Source: Ramlibacter tataouinensis (GTDB lineage: Bacteria > Pseudomonadota > Gammaproteobacteria > Burkholderiales > Burkholderiaceae_C). From it: a DNA stretch of 64,000 nucleotides. The stretch covers positions 1,612,001 to 1,676,000 of the forward strand of contig NZ_CP010951.1 in assembly GCF_001580455.1 (NCBI RefSeq), given 5' to 3'. A program made the translations under genes and the position numbers. Positions 25,195 to 32,719 of the stretch are shown piece after piece (within the stretch, counting starts at the first letter, position 1; every line of letters begins with the position of its first letter). The notes under the pieces were generated by a model that did not search any database, was not told where the DNA came from, and saw nothing but the letters and a program-made list of their open reading frames with translations.

Positions 25195-26496
25195 GTGGGG
25201 AATCCCGACCTGAACCAGCAATTGTTCGACCGCGCGCGCCGGTCCATCCCCGGCGGGGTGAATTCGCCGGTGCGGGCGTTCAAGGCCGTCGGCGGCACGC
25301 CGCGCTTCGTGCAGCGCGCGCAGGGGCCGCATTTCTGGGACGCGCAGGGCACGCGCTACATCGACTACATCGGCTCCTGGGGGCCAATGATCCTGGGGCA
25401 TGGGCACCCGGCGGTGCTCGAGGCCGTGCTGCGGGCCGCGCAGGACGGCTTTTCCTTCGGCGCGCCGACCGAGCGCGAGATCGACCTGGCCGAGACCATC
25501 ATCTCGCTGGTGCCCTCGCTGGAGATGGTGCGACTGGTGAGCTCCGGCACCGAGGCCGCGATGAGCGCGATCCGGCTGGCACGCGGCGCTACCGGCCGCA
25601 GCAAGATCATCAAGTTCGAGGGCTGCTACCACGGCCACGCCGACGCCCTGCTGGTCAAGGCCGGCTCGGGGCTGGCGACCTTCGGCAACCCGACCAGCGC
25701 CGGCGTGCCGCCCGAGGTGGTGCAGCACACCCTGGTGCTCGAGTACAACAACCTCGCCCAGCTGGAACAGGCGTTCGCGCTGCACGGCCAGGACATCGCC
25801 TGCCTGATGATCGAGCCGATCGCGGGCAACATGAACTTCGTGCGCGCCAGCCTGCCTTTCATGAAGAAGTGCCGCGAGCTGTGCACGAAAAACGGCGCCC
25901 TGCTGGTGTTCGACGAGGTGATGACGGGCTTCCGTGTCGCGCTCGGCGGCGCCCAGAGCGTGTACGCGAAGTCGCTGCCTGGCTTCGCGCCCGACCTGAC
26001 CGTCATGGGCAAGGTGATCGGCGGCGGCATGCCGCTGGCCGCGTTCGGCGGCTCGCGCGCCATCATGGAACTGCTGGCGCCGCTGGGGCCGGTCTACCAG
26101 GCCGGCACGCTGTCGGGCAACCCGGTGGCCACCGCCTGCGGCCTGGCCACGCTCAAGGAAATCTCCCGGCCCGGCTTCTTCGAGACCCTGTCGGCGCGCA
26201 CCGCCTCGCTGGTGGAGGGCCTGAAGTACGCCGCCTCCCAGGCCGGGGTGGCCTTCAGCGCCGACTGCGAAGGCGGCATGTTCGGCTTCTTCCTGCTGCC
26301 CGAGCTGCCGCAGAACTACACGCAGGTGATGAGGAGCGAGTCCGCCCGCTTCAACGCCCTGTTCCACGGCCTGCTGGACCGCGGCATCTACATCGCGCCC
26401 GCCCTGTACGAAGCCGGCTTCGTCAGCAGCGCGCACACCGAAGCGGACATCGCCGAAACGGTCGCCGCCGCGCGCCAGGTGTTCGCAAAACTCTAA
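25195..26496 (+). CDS. hemL: Glutamate-1-semialdehyde 2,1-aminomutase
   Basis: A 433-residue PLP enzyme that makes 5-aminolevulinate from glutamate-1-semialdehyde in tetrapyrrole synthesis. It opens with the family start LFDRARRSIPGGVNSPVRAF; MRLVSSGTEAAMSAIRLARG, FEGCYHGHAD, LLVFDEVMTGFR and VMGKVIGGGMPLAAFGG follow, the last with the PLP lysine at about residue 272. The GTG at 25195 is favoured over the one at 25186 because GGAG lies 8 bases ahead of it; the earlier GTG overlaps that site. Confidence 0.96.
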   Translation: MGNPDLNQQLFDRARRSIPGGVNSPVRAFKAVGGTPRFVQRAQGPHFWDAQGTRYIDYIGSWGPMILGHGHPAVLEAVLRAAQDGFSFGAPTEREIDLAETIISLVPSLEMVRLVSSGTEAAMSAIRLARGATGRSKIIKFEGCYHGHADALLVKAGSGLATFGNPTSAGVPPEVVQHTLVLEYNNLAQLEQAFALHGQDIACLMIEPIAGNMNFVRASLPFMKKCRELCTKNGALLVFDEVMTGFRVALGGAQSVYAKSLPGFAPDLTVMGKVIGGGMPLAAFGGSRAIMELLAPLGPVYQAGTLSGNPVATACGLATLKEISRPGFFETLSARTASLVEGLKYAASQAGVAFSADCEGGMFGFFLLPELPQNYTQVMRSESARFNALFHGLLDRGIYIAPALYEAGFVSSAHTEADIAETVAAARQVFAKL

Positions 26497-26547
26497 CCCC
26501 GCGCAGCGGCATCGACCGCGCGAAGCAACGCGCAGCGCGGTCCCTCC

Positions 26548-26582
26548 ATGACGAAGGCCGGATTCACTCCGGCCTTCGTCAT
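26548..26582. terminator. Strong hairpin, probable bidirectional terminator
   Basis: Perfect 15-bp stem with a 5-base loop (arms ATGACGAAGGCCGGA and TCCGGCCTTCGTCAT), between the convergent hemL and purH genes. No T-run is present. Confidence 0.7.
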
Positions 26583-26592
26583 CTGATCAAGG

Positions 26593-26624
26593 CACTTGCA
26601 AAGCGCGCCCGCGCTTTGCAAGTG
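26593..26624. terminator. Second hairpin downstream of purH
   Basis: Perfect 15-bp inverted repeat (CACTTGCAAAGCGCG with its complement) and a 2-base loop, 10 bases from the first hairpin and 7 bases from the purH stop codon. Together they form a double stop signal between hemL and purH. Confidence 0.65.
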
Positions 26625-26630
26625 AATGGC

Positions 26631-28202
26631 TTAGTGGCGGAAGTGGCGCACGCCCGAAAAGACCATCGCCACGCCGCGCTCGTCGGCGGCCTTGATCACT
26701 TCCTCGTCGCGCATGCTGCCGCCCGGCTGGACCACGCAGGTGGCGCCGGCATCGACCACCACGTCGAGGCCGTCGCGGAACGGGAAGAAGGCGTCGCTCG
26801 CCACCACCGTGCCCTGCAGGGGCAGGTTCGCATGCTGCGCCTTGATGCTGGCGATGCGCGCCGAGTCGAGGCGGCTCATCTGGCCGGCACCCACGCCCAT
26901 GGTCATGCCATCCTTGCAGAACACGATGGCGTTGGACTTCACGAATTTCGCCACCTTCCAGGCGAACAGCAGATCCTTCAGTTCCTGCGGCGTGGGCTGC
27001 TTCTTCGTCACCACCTTCAGCTCGCCGAGGCTCAGCTCGCGGTTGTCCGCGGTCTGCATCAGCAGGCCCGAGCCGATCCGCTTCACGTCCATCAGGTTCT
27101 GGCCCTTGTCCCAGGCCGTGGCACCGCCCGGCGGCAGCGCGATCTTCAGCAGCCGCACGTTGGCCTTGCCGGCGAAGATCTGCAGCGCCTCGGGACTGAA
27201 GTCCGGCGCCATCAGCACCTCGACGAACTGCTTGGCCACCGCCTGCGCGCCGGCGCCGTCCAGCGGGCGGTTGAAGGCAATGATGCCGCCAAAGGCGGAG
27301 GTGGGATCGGTCTGGAAGGCCTTGGAGTAGGCCTCCAGCGGGTCCGTGCCCACGGCCACGCCGCAGGGGTTGGCGTGCTTGACGATCACGCAGGCCGGCG
27401 CGTCGAAGCTCTTGACGCACTCCCAGGCCGCATCGGCGTCGGCGATGTTGTTGTACGAGAGCTCCTTGCCCTGCAGCTGCTGCGCCACCGCAAGCGAACC
27501 GGGTGCCGGGTGCAGGTCGCGGTAGAACGCAGCCTGCTGGTGCGGGTTCTCGCCGTAGCGCAGGTCCTGCAGCTTGACGAAGCGGCCGTTGGCCTGCGCC
27601 GGGAACGGGCTGCGCTCACCTCCTTCGCCGATGCTGGAGAGGTAGTCGCTGATCGCCGCGTCGTAGTTGCTGATGCGGTTGAACGCCGCCACCGCCAGCG
27701 CGAAGCGCGTCTTGTCCGAGAGCTTGCCCTGGGCTTTCAGTTCCTCGACCACCGGGCCGTACTGCGCGGCGTCGGTGAGCACGCCCACGTCCTTCCAGTT
27801 CTTGGCCGCCGAGCGCACCATGGCCGGGCCGCCGATGTCGATGTTCTCGATCGCGTCCTCCAGCGTGCAGCCGGGCTTGGCGACGGTCGCCTCGAAGGGA
27901 TACAGATTGACCACCAGCAGGTCGATGGTGGCGATGCCGTGCTGCGCCAGTGCCGCCATGTGCTCGGGCAGGTCGCGGCGCGCCAGCAGGCCGCCGTGCA
28001 CCTTGGGGTGCAGCGTCTTTACGCGGCCATCGAGCATCTCGGGAAAGCCGGTGAGCTGGGCCACCTCGGTGACCGGCAGGCCCTTGTCGGCCAGCAGCTT
28101 GGCGGTGCCGCCGGTGGAAATCAGGCCCACCCCCAGCGCGTGCAGGGCCTGCGCCAGTTCGATGATGCCGGTTTTGTCGGATACGGAGATCAGTGCGTTC
28201 AT
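26631..28202 (-). CDS. purH: Bifunctional AICAR formyltransferase / IMP cyclohydrolase
   Basis: A 523-residue enzyme for the last two steps of IMP synthesis. The MGS-like IMP cyclohydrolase domain is N-terminal (ISVSDKTGIIELAQAL, STGGTAKLLADKGLPVTEV, KTLHPKVHGGLLARRD). The AICAR transformylase domain has VIVKHANPCGVAVG at about 260 and SNAIVFCKDGMTMGVGAGQMSR later. It ends GVRHFRH. It follows fis by 35 bases on the same strand. Confidence 0.97.
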   Translation of the reverse strand: MNALISVSDKTGIIELAQALHALGVGLISTGGTAKLLADKGLPVTEVAQLTGFPEMLDGRVKTLHPKVHGGLLARRDLPEHMAALAQHGIATIDLLVVNLYPFEATVAKPGCTLEDAIENIDIGGPAMVRSAAKNWKDVGVLTDAAQYGPVVEELKAQGKLSDKTRFALAVAAFNRISNYDAAISDYLSSIGEGGERSPFPAQANGRFVKLQDLRYGENPHQQAAFYRDLHPAPGSLAVAQQLQGKELSYNNIADADAAWECVKSFDAPACVIVKHANPCGVAVGTDPLEAYSKAFQTDPTSAFGGIIAFNRPLDGAGAQAVAKQFVEVLMAPDFSPEALQIFAGKANVRLLKIALPPGGATAWDKGQNLMDVKRIGSGLLMQTADNRELSLGELKVVTKKQPTPQELKDLLFAWKVAKFVKSNAIVFCKDGMTMGVGAGQMSRLDSARIASIKAQHANLPLQGTVVASDAFFPFRDGLDVVVDAGATCVVQPGGSMRDEEVIKAADERGVAMVFSGVRHFRH

Positions 28203-28237
28203 GTTTTTTCTTGGCGCCTAGCGCCGTGGACCGGGCC

Positions 28238-28477
28238 TCAGCCCTTCAGGAGCCTGTGTTCGACGAGCTTCTTGCGCAAGGTGTTGCGGTTCAGGCCCAG
28301 CCATTCGGCGGCGCGCGACTGGTTCTGGTCGGCCTTGGCCATGACGAATTCCAGCAGCGGCTTCTCCACCACCTTGACCAGCATTTCGTACATGCCGTCC
28401 GGCTCGGTGCCGCGCAGGTCCCGGAAATAGCCTTCCAGGCTGGCCCGCACGCATTCCTCTATGTGTTTTTTGCTCAT
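28238..28477 (-). CDS. fis: Fis-family nucleoid/DNA-binding protein
   Basis: A 79-residue protein with a C-terminal Fis-type helix-turn-helix: NQSRAAEWLGLNRNTLRKKLVEH at about 51-73. In E. coli Fis bends DNA and activates rRNA genes; the beta-proteobacterial forms are shorter. Its ATG overlaps the dusB stop (ATGA), giving the classical dusB-fis operon, here continued by purH. Confidence 0.94.
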   Translation of the reverse strand: MSKKHIEECVRASLEGYFRDLRGTEPDGMYEMLVKVVEKPLLEFVMAKADQNQSRAAEWLGLNRNTLRKKLVEHRLLKG

Positions 28478-29520
28478 TGCGCCTCCTCCAACGCCACTTT
28501 TTCACTGCCGCTCGCGGCGTCCGACTCGGGCATGCGGTCGCCCGCGGCTGCCAGGGCGTCGAAGAACTCCGCCACCGCCTGCAGCTGGGCGCCGCAGTCC
28601 TCGATGGTGTTCATGCGCTCGCGGAACGGCGCCGCGCCCGGCAATCCCTTGATGTACCAGCCGATATGCTTGCGCGCGCTGCGCACACCGGTGAATTCGC
28701 CATACAGCGCGTAGTGGTCCTGCAGATGGTCCAGCAGGAGCCGCCGCACTTCGCCCACCAGCGGCGGCGCCAGGCGCGTGCCGGTCGCCAGGAAGTGCGC
28801 CACTTCGCGGAAGATCCAGGGCCGCCCCTGCGCCGCCCGGCCGATCATGATCGCGTCGGCCCGCGTCGAGGCCAGCACCTCGCGCGCCTTCTCGGGCGTG
28901 GTGATGTCGCCGTTGGCCACTACCGGGATGCGCACCGCGGCCTTCACCGCGGCGATGGTGTCGTACTCGGCCTGGCCGCCGTAGCCCTGTTCGCGCGTGC
29001 GGCCGTGCACGGTGAGCAGCTGCACGCCCGCGTCCTCGAAGGCGCGCGCCAGCCGCACCGCGTTCTTGTTGGCCTGCGACCAGCCGGTGCGCATCTTCAG
29101 CGTCACCGGCACGCCACGCGGGGCGCAGGCCTGCACCACCGCCTGCGCGATGGCGAGCGCCAGCGGCTCGTCCTGCATCAGCGCGGAGCCGGCCCACTTG
29201 CTGCACACCTTCTTGGCGGGGCAGCCCATGTTGATGTCGATGATCTGGGCGCCGCGGTCGATGTTGTAGGCCGCCGCCTCGGCCATCATGGCCGGCTCGG
29301 TGCCCGCGATCTGCACCGCGATCACACCGGGCTCGCCCTCATGGTTGGCGCGGCGCGAGGTCTTCAGGCTGTCCCAGAGCTCGCGCCGCGAGGTCACCAT
29401 CTCGCTGACCGCATGGCCGGCGCCGAGCTGGCGGCACAGGCGGCGGAATGGCCGGTCGGTGACGCCCGCCATCGGCGCGACGAACAGCTGGTTCGCCAAT
29501 GGGTAGGGGCCGATGTTCAT
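28474..29520 (-). CDS. dusB: tRNA-dihydrouridine synthase B
   Basis: A 348-residue flavoenzyme that reduces uridine in the tRNA D loop. Family blocks: LFVAPMAGVTDRPFRRLC at the N-terminus, INMGCPAKKVCSKWAGSALM with the catalytic Cys, TLKMRTGW, LTVHGRTREQGY and ANGDITTPEKAREV, MIGRAAQGRPWIF. The start chosen is ATG at 29520 (MNIGPYPLANQ), matching DusB N-termini; a GTG at 29559 in frame would add 13 residues of low-complexity sequence. Fis is encoded directly downstream. Confidence 0.94.
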   Translation of the reverse strand: MNIGPYPLANQLFVAPMAGVTDRPFRRLCRQLGAGHAVSEMVTSRRELWDSLKTSRRANHEGEPGVIAVQIAGTEPAMMAEAAAYNIDRGAQIIDINMGCPAKKVCSKWAGSALMQDEPLALAIAQAVVQACAPRGVPVTLKMRTGWSQANKNAVRLARAFEDAGVQLLTVHGRTREQGYGGQAEYDTIAAVKAAVRIPVVANGDITTPEKAREVLASTRADAIMIGRAAQGRPWIFREVAHFLATGTRLAPPLVGEVRRLLLDHLQDHYALYGEFTGVRSARKHIGWYIKGLPGAAPFRERMNTIEDCGAQLQAVAEFFDALAAAGDRMPESDAASGSEKVALEEAQ

Positions 29521-29647
29521 GCGCGGGCTGGGAAACGGTGCTGCTGAAAAATGAGGCACGATTGTATTCCGCTGCCATTTCAGGCGCTGAAATCGCCGGG
29601 CAGCGCGACGGGCGCGAACCGGCAGCGCTCCCTATACTCGCGTCGGC

Positions 29648-30115
29648 ATGGAGTGGCTCGATCCCATCCTGAACCTGCTGGCGCTTCCGCGCTTCGGCCT
29701 GACCACGCTGTTCATCGCCTGCTTCGTGTCGGCGACGCTGCTGCCCGTGGTGTCCGAGCCCGCGCTCTACGGATTGCTGCGGCTCAATCCGGACCTGTTC
29801 TGGAGCGCCATCCTGGTGGCCACCGCCGGCAACACCCTGGGCGGCGTCGTCGACTGGTGGATGGGCTGGGGCGCGCACAAGGTGGTGGACAAGTACTCGC
29901 ACTCCAAGTCGCACCTGAAGGCGATCGAGTGGCTGGAGCGGCTCGGGCCGAAGGCCTGCCTGCTTGCCTGGGTGCCGATCGTCGGCGATCCCCTGTGCGC
30001 CGTGGCCGGTTGGCTGCGCATGCCGTTCTGGCCCTGCGTGGCCTACATGCTCGTGGGCAAGTTCCTGCGCTACCTGATCTACACCGCGGCGCTGCTGTAC
30101 GTGTTCCCGGCCTAG
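29648..30115 (+). CDS. YqaA/DedA-like membrane protein
   Basis: A 155-residue inner-membrane protein with the SNARE-associated/DedA-type features FVSATLLPVVSEPALYGLL, the GNTLGGVVDWWMGWGA re-entrant segment with charged residues, and the late WVPIVGDPLCAVAGWLRM block. YqaA homologues are short DedA relatives probably involved in lipid flipping or envelope homeostasis; the exact role is unknown. It is divergent from dusB with no strong ribosome site. Confidence 0.8.
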   Translation: MEWLDPILNLLALPRFGLTTLFIACFVSATLLPVVSEPALYGLLRLNPDLFWSAILVATAGNTLGGVVDWWMGWGAHKVVDKYSHSKSHLKAIEWLERLGPKACLLAWVPIVGDPLCAVAGWLRMPFWPCVAYMLVGKFLRYLIYTAALLYVFPA

Positions 30116-30223
30116 TGACGGCGGTGGCCGTGCTGTAGCGCACGCCGATCAGGCGGCGCCACAGCCCGGCACCAGGACGACCTTCACGATCCGGCGAAAA
30201 AGCAGGGCCTGCGAAGTGCGCGT

Positions 30224-30817
30224 TCAGCGCCGCACAGCGGCCTGGAATTCCGGGTCTTCCAGCAGCGTCCGGGTCAGCTGGCGGTACAGCTCCTGGTAGT
30301 GGTTGACCGCCATCGGCACCGCCTCCACGCCCACGAACGGGGCCTGCCAACTGGCCTGTGCGCGCAACTCCTTGGCGTACAACTGCGTTCCGCTTCTGGT
30401 CAGGGTCAAGCGCGCCGCCACCGTGCCGCTGGCGGTGCCGACGGGCACTTCGATCCGGCTGTCGGTCAATTCCCCGGCCAGCACCAAGGGTGAGGCCGGG
30501 TCGAGCAAGCCGGCTGCCCGCAGGTCGGCTGCCAGGCTTTCCTTGAGGTAGGCCGAGAACGAACTGCCGAACGGCGAGTGGACGGTGTTGGTGCGAATCG
30601 AAATGCTTTGGTCGAGCCCCGGCGGTTTGCCGGGCGCCAGCGCGAACTGGCCCAGCGCCAATGGCGGGATGCCGGCAGCGCGAGCCTTGCCGATGTTGTC
30701 GACGCTGGGGATCGGCGTGCCCATGGGCGCAATGGCACAACCGGCCAGCGCCAGCAGCGACGCGGCGGCGAACAGCGCACGCGCTGCCCGCCCCAGGGGT
30801 TCAGCGCAGCGCGCCAT
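30224..30817 (-). CDS. Lipoprotein, function unknown
   Basis: A 197-residue lipoprotein: the signal peptide ends LLALAGC with the lipidated Cys at about residue 27. The mature domain has strands and a late segment QELYRQLTRTLLEDPEF, reminiscent of ABC-type auxiliary lipoproteins but without a firm family match. Its start overlaps the stop of the next lipoprotein gene by 17 bases, so the two are co-expressed and may act together in the outer membrane. Confidence 0.7.
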   Translation of the reverse strand: MARCAEPLGRAARALFAAASLLALAGCAIAPMGTPIPSVDNIGKARAAGIPPLALGQFALAPGKPPGLDQSISIRTNTVHSPFGSSFSAYLKESLAADLRAAGLLDPASPLVLAGELTDSRIEVPVGTASGTVAARLTLTRSGTQLYAKELRAQASWQAPFVGVEAVPMAVNHYQELYRQLTRTLLEDPEFQAAVRR

Positions 30818-31424
30818 CGCGCGAAAGGTCCGCGAGCGTCACCCCCATCACCTGGCGCACCATGGTGCGCACCGCGTCCTCGATGTTGCTGGCCTTGTAG
30901 GCGTTGACCGGGCCATCCTTGGCGCCCACCGTCGTGTGTATCGCATGGCGCGCGGTCTTCACGACAGGCTTGCTCTGGCCTGGCGGCAGGTAGCTGACCG
31001 TGCAGATGTAGCCGTCGGTCACCTGTTGGCCTGCGGCCCCGAAGGTGAGCCCGGCAACGAAGCCCTTGGAAAAAGCGTCATCGCTGAGCGGGACGTTGTT
31101 CAGGGTCACGCTCAGCACGCCGCCGCCCGCGGCGGGCGTGTCTTGCAACTCGGAGAACAGTCCGGTGGAACGCACAGCCTCGCTCACCATGGGCTTGATA
31201 TGGTCCGTGGCGCGTGCGTTGGCCGTCCCCTTGGTCTGGAACTCGAACAGCAGTTGCGCCGGCTTGGGCTGGGCCGGCTTGACGAACTGCGCGGACGGCG
31301 TGTCCTTGACGGAGCCGTCGACGTAGTGCGTCGCGCAGCCTGTGAGCAGCGCAAGACAGGACAGCAGGGCGGCGCCCAGGAAACGGCGAAGCGGCCGCGA
31401 CGCGGCCGGTTGGAATGCGGACAT
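30801..31424 (-). CDS. Lipoprotein, function unknown
   Basis: A 207-residue lipoprotein with lipobox LLTGC (Cys at about 29) after a twin-basic N-terminus (RPLRRFLGAALL). The first part of the mature chain is followed by FEFQTKGTANARATDHIKPMV and a strand-rich C-terminal half. The ATG at 31424 is preferred because AGGAGGGG lies just upstream; the longer open frame has no coding character. It is the first of a two-gene lipoprotein unit with the gene that overlaps its end. Confidence 0.72.
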   Translation of the reverse strand: MSAFQPAASRPLRRFLGAALLSCLALLTGCATHYVDGSVKDTPSAQFVKPAQPKPAQLLFEFQTKGTANARATDHIKPMVSEAVRSTGLFSELQDTPAAGGGVLSVTLNNVPLSDDAFSKGFVAGLTFGAAGQQVTDGYICTVSYLPPGQSKPVVKTARHAIHTTVGAKDGPVNAYKASNIEDAVRTMVRQVMGVTLADLSRDGALR

Positions 31425-31496
31425 GGAACCCCTCCTAGATTTGGTCTTGTGAGAACCCCCGCGGCGCAGGGGCTCGCCGAATCTAGCAGCAATCAG

Positions 31497-31520
31497 GATC
31501 CAGACGATACCGCCTGGATC
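31497..31520. repeat. Inverted repeat after ychF
   Basis: Perfect arms GATCCAG/CTGGATC with a 10-base loop in the 169-base gap between ychF and the downstream lipoprotein gene. It may be a transcription-end hairpin, but no T-run is present. Confidence 0.3.
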
Positions 31521-31593
31521 AACGACAAAGCATTCAGGCGCTCGCTGCGCGGCCTGTACGCAACGCACAGCGCAACGCGCCGCGCGTACCGGC

Positions 31594-32688
31594 TCAGACG
31601 TTGAACAGGAAGTTCAGCACGTCGCCGTCCTTGACGACGTACTCCTTGCCTTCGCTGCGCATCTTGCCGGCGTCCTTGGCGCCCTGCTCGCCCTTGAACT
31701 TGATGAAGTCGTCGAAGGCGATGGTCTGGGCGCGGATGAAGCCGCGCTCGAAGTCGGTGTGGATCACGCCGGCCGCCTGCGGCGCGGTGTCGCCGATGTG
31801 GATGGTCCAGGCGCGCACTTCCTTGACGCCGGCGGTGAAGTAGGTCTGCAGGCCCAGCAGCTTGAAGGCCGCCCGGATCAGGCGGTCCAGCCCCGGCTCG
31901 TCCTGGCCGATCTCGGCGAGGAACATCTTCTTGTCGTCGTCGCTCATTTCGGCGAGTTCGGATTCGATCTTGGCGCAGATCGCCACCACCGGCGCGTTTT
32001 GCGCCGCGGCATATTCGCGCAGGCGGTCCAGGTAGGCGTTGTTCTCGAAGCCGCTTTCGTCGACGTTGGCGACGAACATGGCCGGCTTGGCGGTGATCAG
32101 GAACAGCTGCTTGAGGAGCTGGCGCTCCTCGTCGTTGAGCGCCAGCGTGCGCACCGGCCTGCCTTCATCGAGGTGCGCCTGGGCCTTGGTCAGCACCTGC
32201 ACCAGCTTGGCGGCTTCCTTGTCGTTGCCGGACTTGGCCGCCTTCTGGTAGCGCGCCAGGCTTTTTTCCACCGTGCCCAGGTCGGCCAGGCACAGCTCGG
32301 TCTGGATCACTTCGATGTCGGCCACCGGATCCACCTTGCCGGCGACGTGGACGACATTGGGATCGTCGAAGCAGCGCACGACGTTGACCACCGCATCGGT
32401 TTCGCGGATGTGCGCCAGGAACTGGTTGCCAAGGCCCTCGCCCTTGCTGGCGCCCGCCACCAGGCCGGCGATATCGACAAACTCGACAATGGCTGGCACG
32501 ATGCGCTCGGGCTTGACGATCCCGGCCAGCTGGTCGAGACGCGGGTCCGGCAGTTCGACGATGCCGACGTTCGGTTCGATGGTGCAGAAGGGATAGTTCT
32601 CAGCCGCGATGCCCGCCTTGGTCAACGCATTGAACAAGGTGGATTTCCCTACGTTGGGCAAACCTACAATCCCGCACTTCAAACTCAT
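31594..32688 (-). CDS. ychF: Redox-regulated ATPase/GTPase YchF
   Basis: A 364-residue Obg-related P-loop protein. The G1 motif GLPNVGKSTLFNALT is at residues 9-23, followed by G2/G3 (PFCTIEPNVG, VDIAGLVAGASKGEGLGNQFL) and NVDESG in the place of a normal G4 NKxD, which explains ATP preference in YchF (OLA1). A TGS domain closes the chain. The ATG at 32688 begins MSLKCGIVGLPNVG, matching the family; 31 bases separate it from a divergent gene. Confidence 0.95.
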   Translation of the reverse strand: MSLKCGIVGLPNVGKSTLFNALTKAGIAAENYPFCTIEPNVGIVELPDPRLDQLAGIVKPERIVPAIVEFVDIAGLVAGASKGEGLGNQFLAHIRETDAVVNVVRCFDDPNVVHVAGKVDPVADIEVIQTELCLADLGTVEKSLARYQKAAKSGNDKEAAKLVQVLTKAQAHLDEGRPVRTLALNDEERQLLKQLFLITAKPAMFVANVDESGFENNAYLDRLREYAAAQNAPVVAICAKIESELAEMSDDDKKMFLAEIGQDEPGLDRLIRAAFKLLGLQTYFTAGVKEVRAWTIHIGDTAPQAAGVIHTDFERGFIRAQTIAFDDFIKFKGEQGAKDAGKMRSEGKEYVVKDGDVLNFLFNV

Positions 32689-32719
32689 GGCCGTTCCACA
32701 AAGACAAGCGGGAAAGTGT

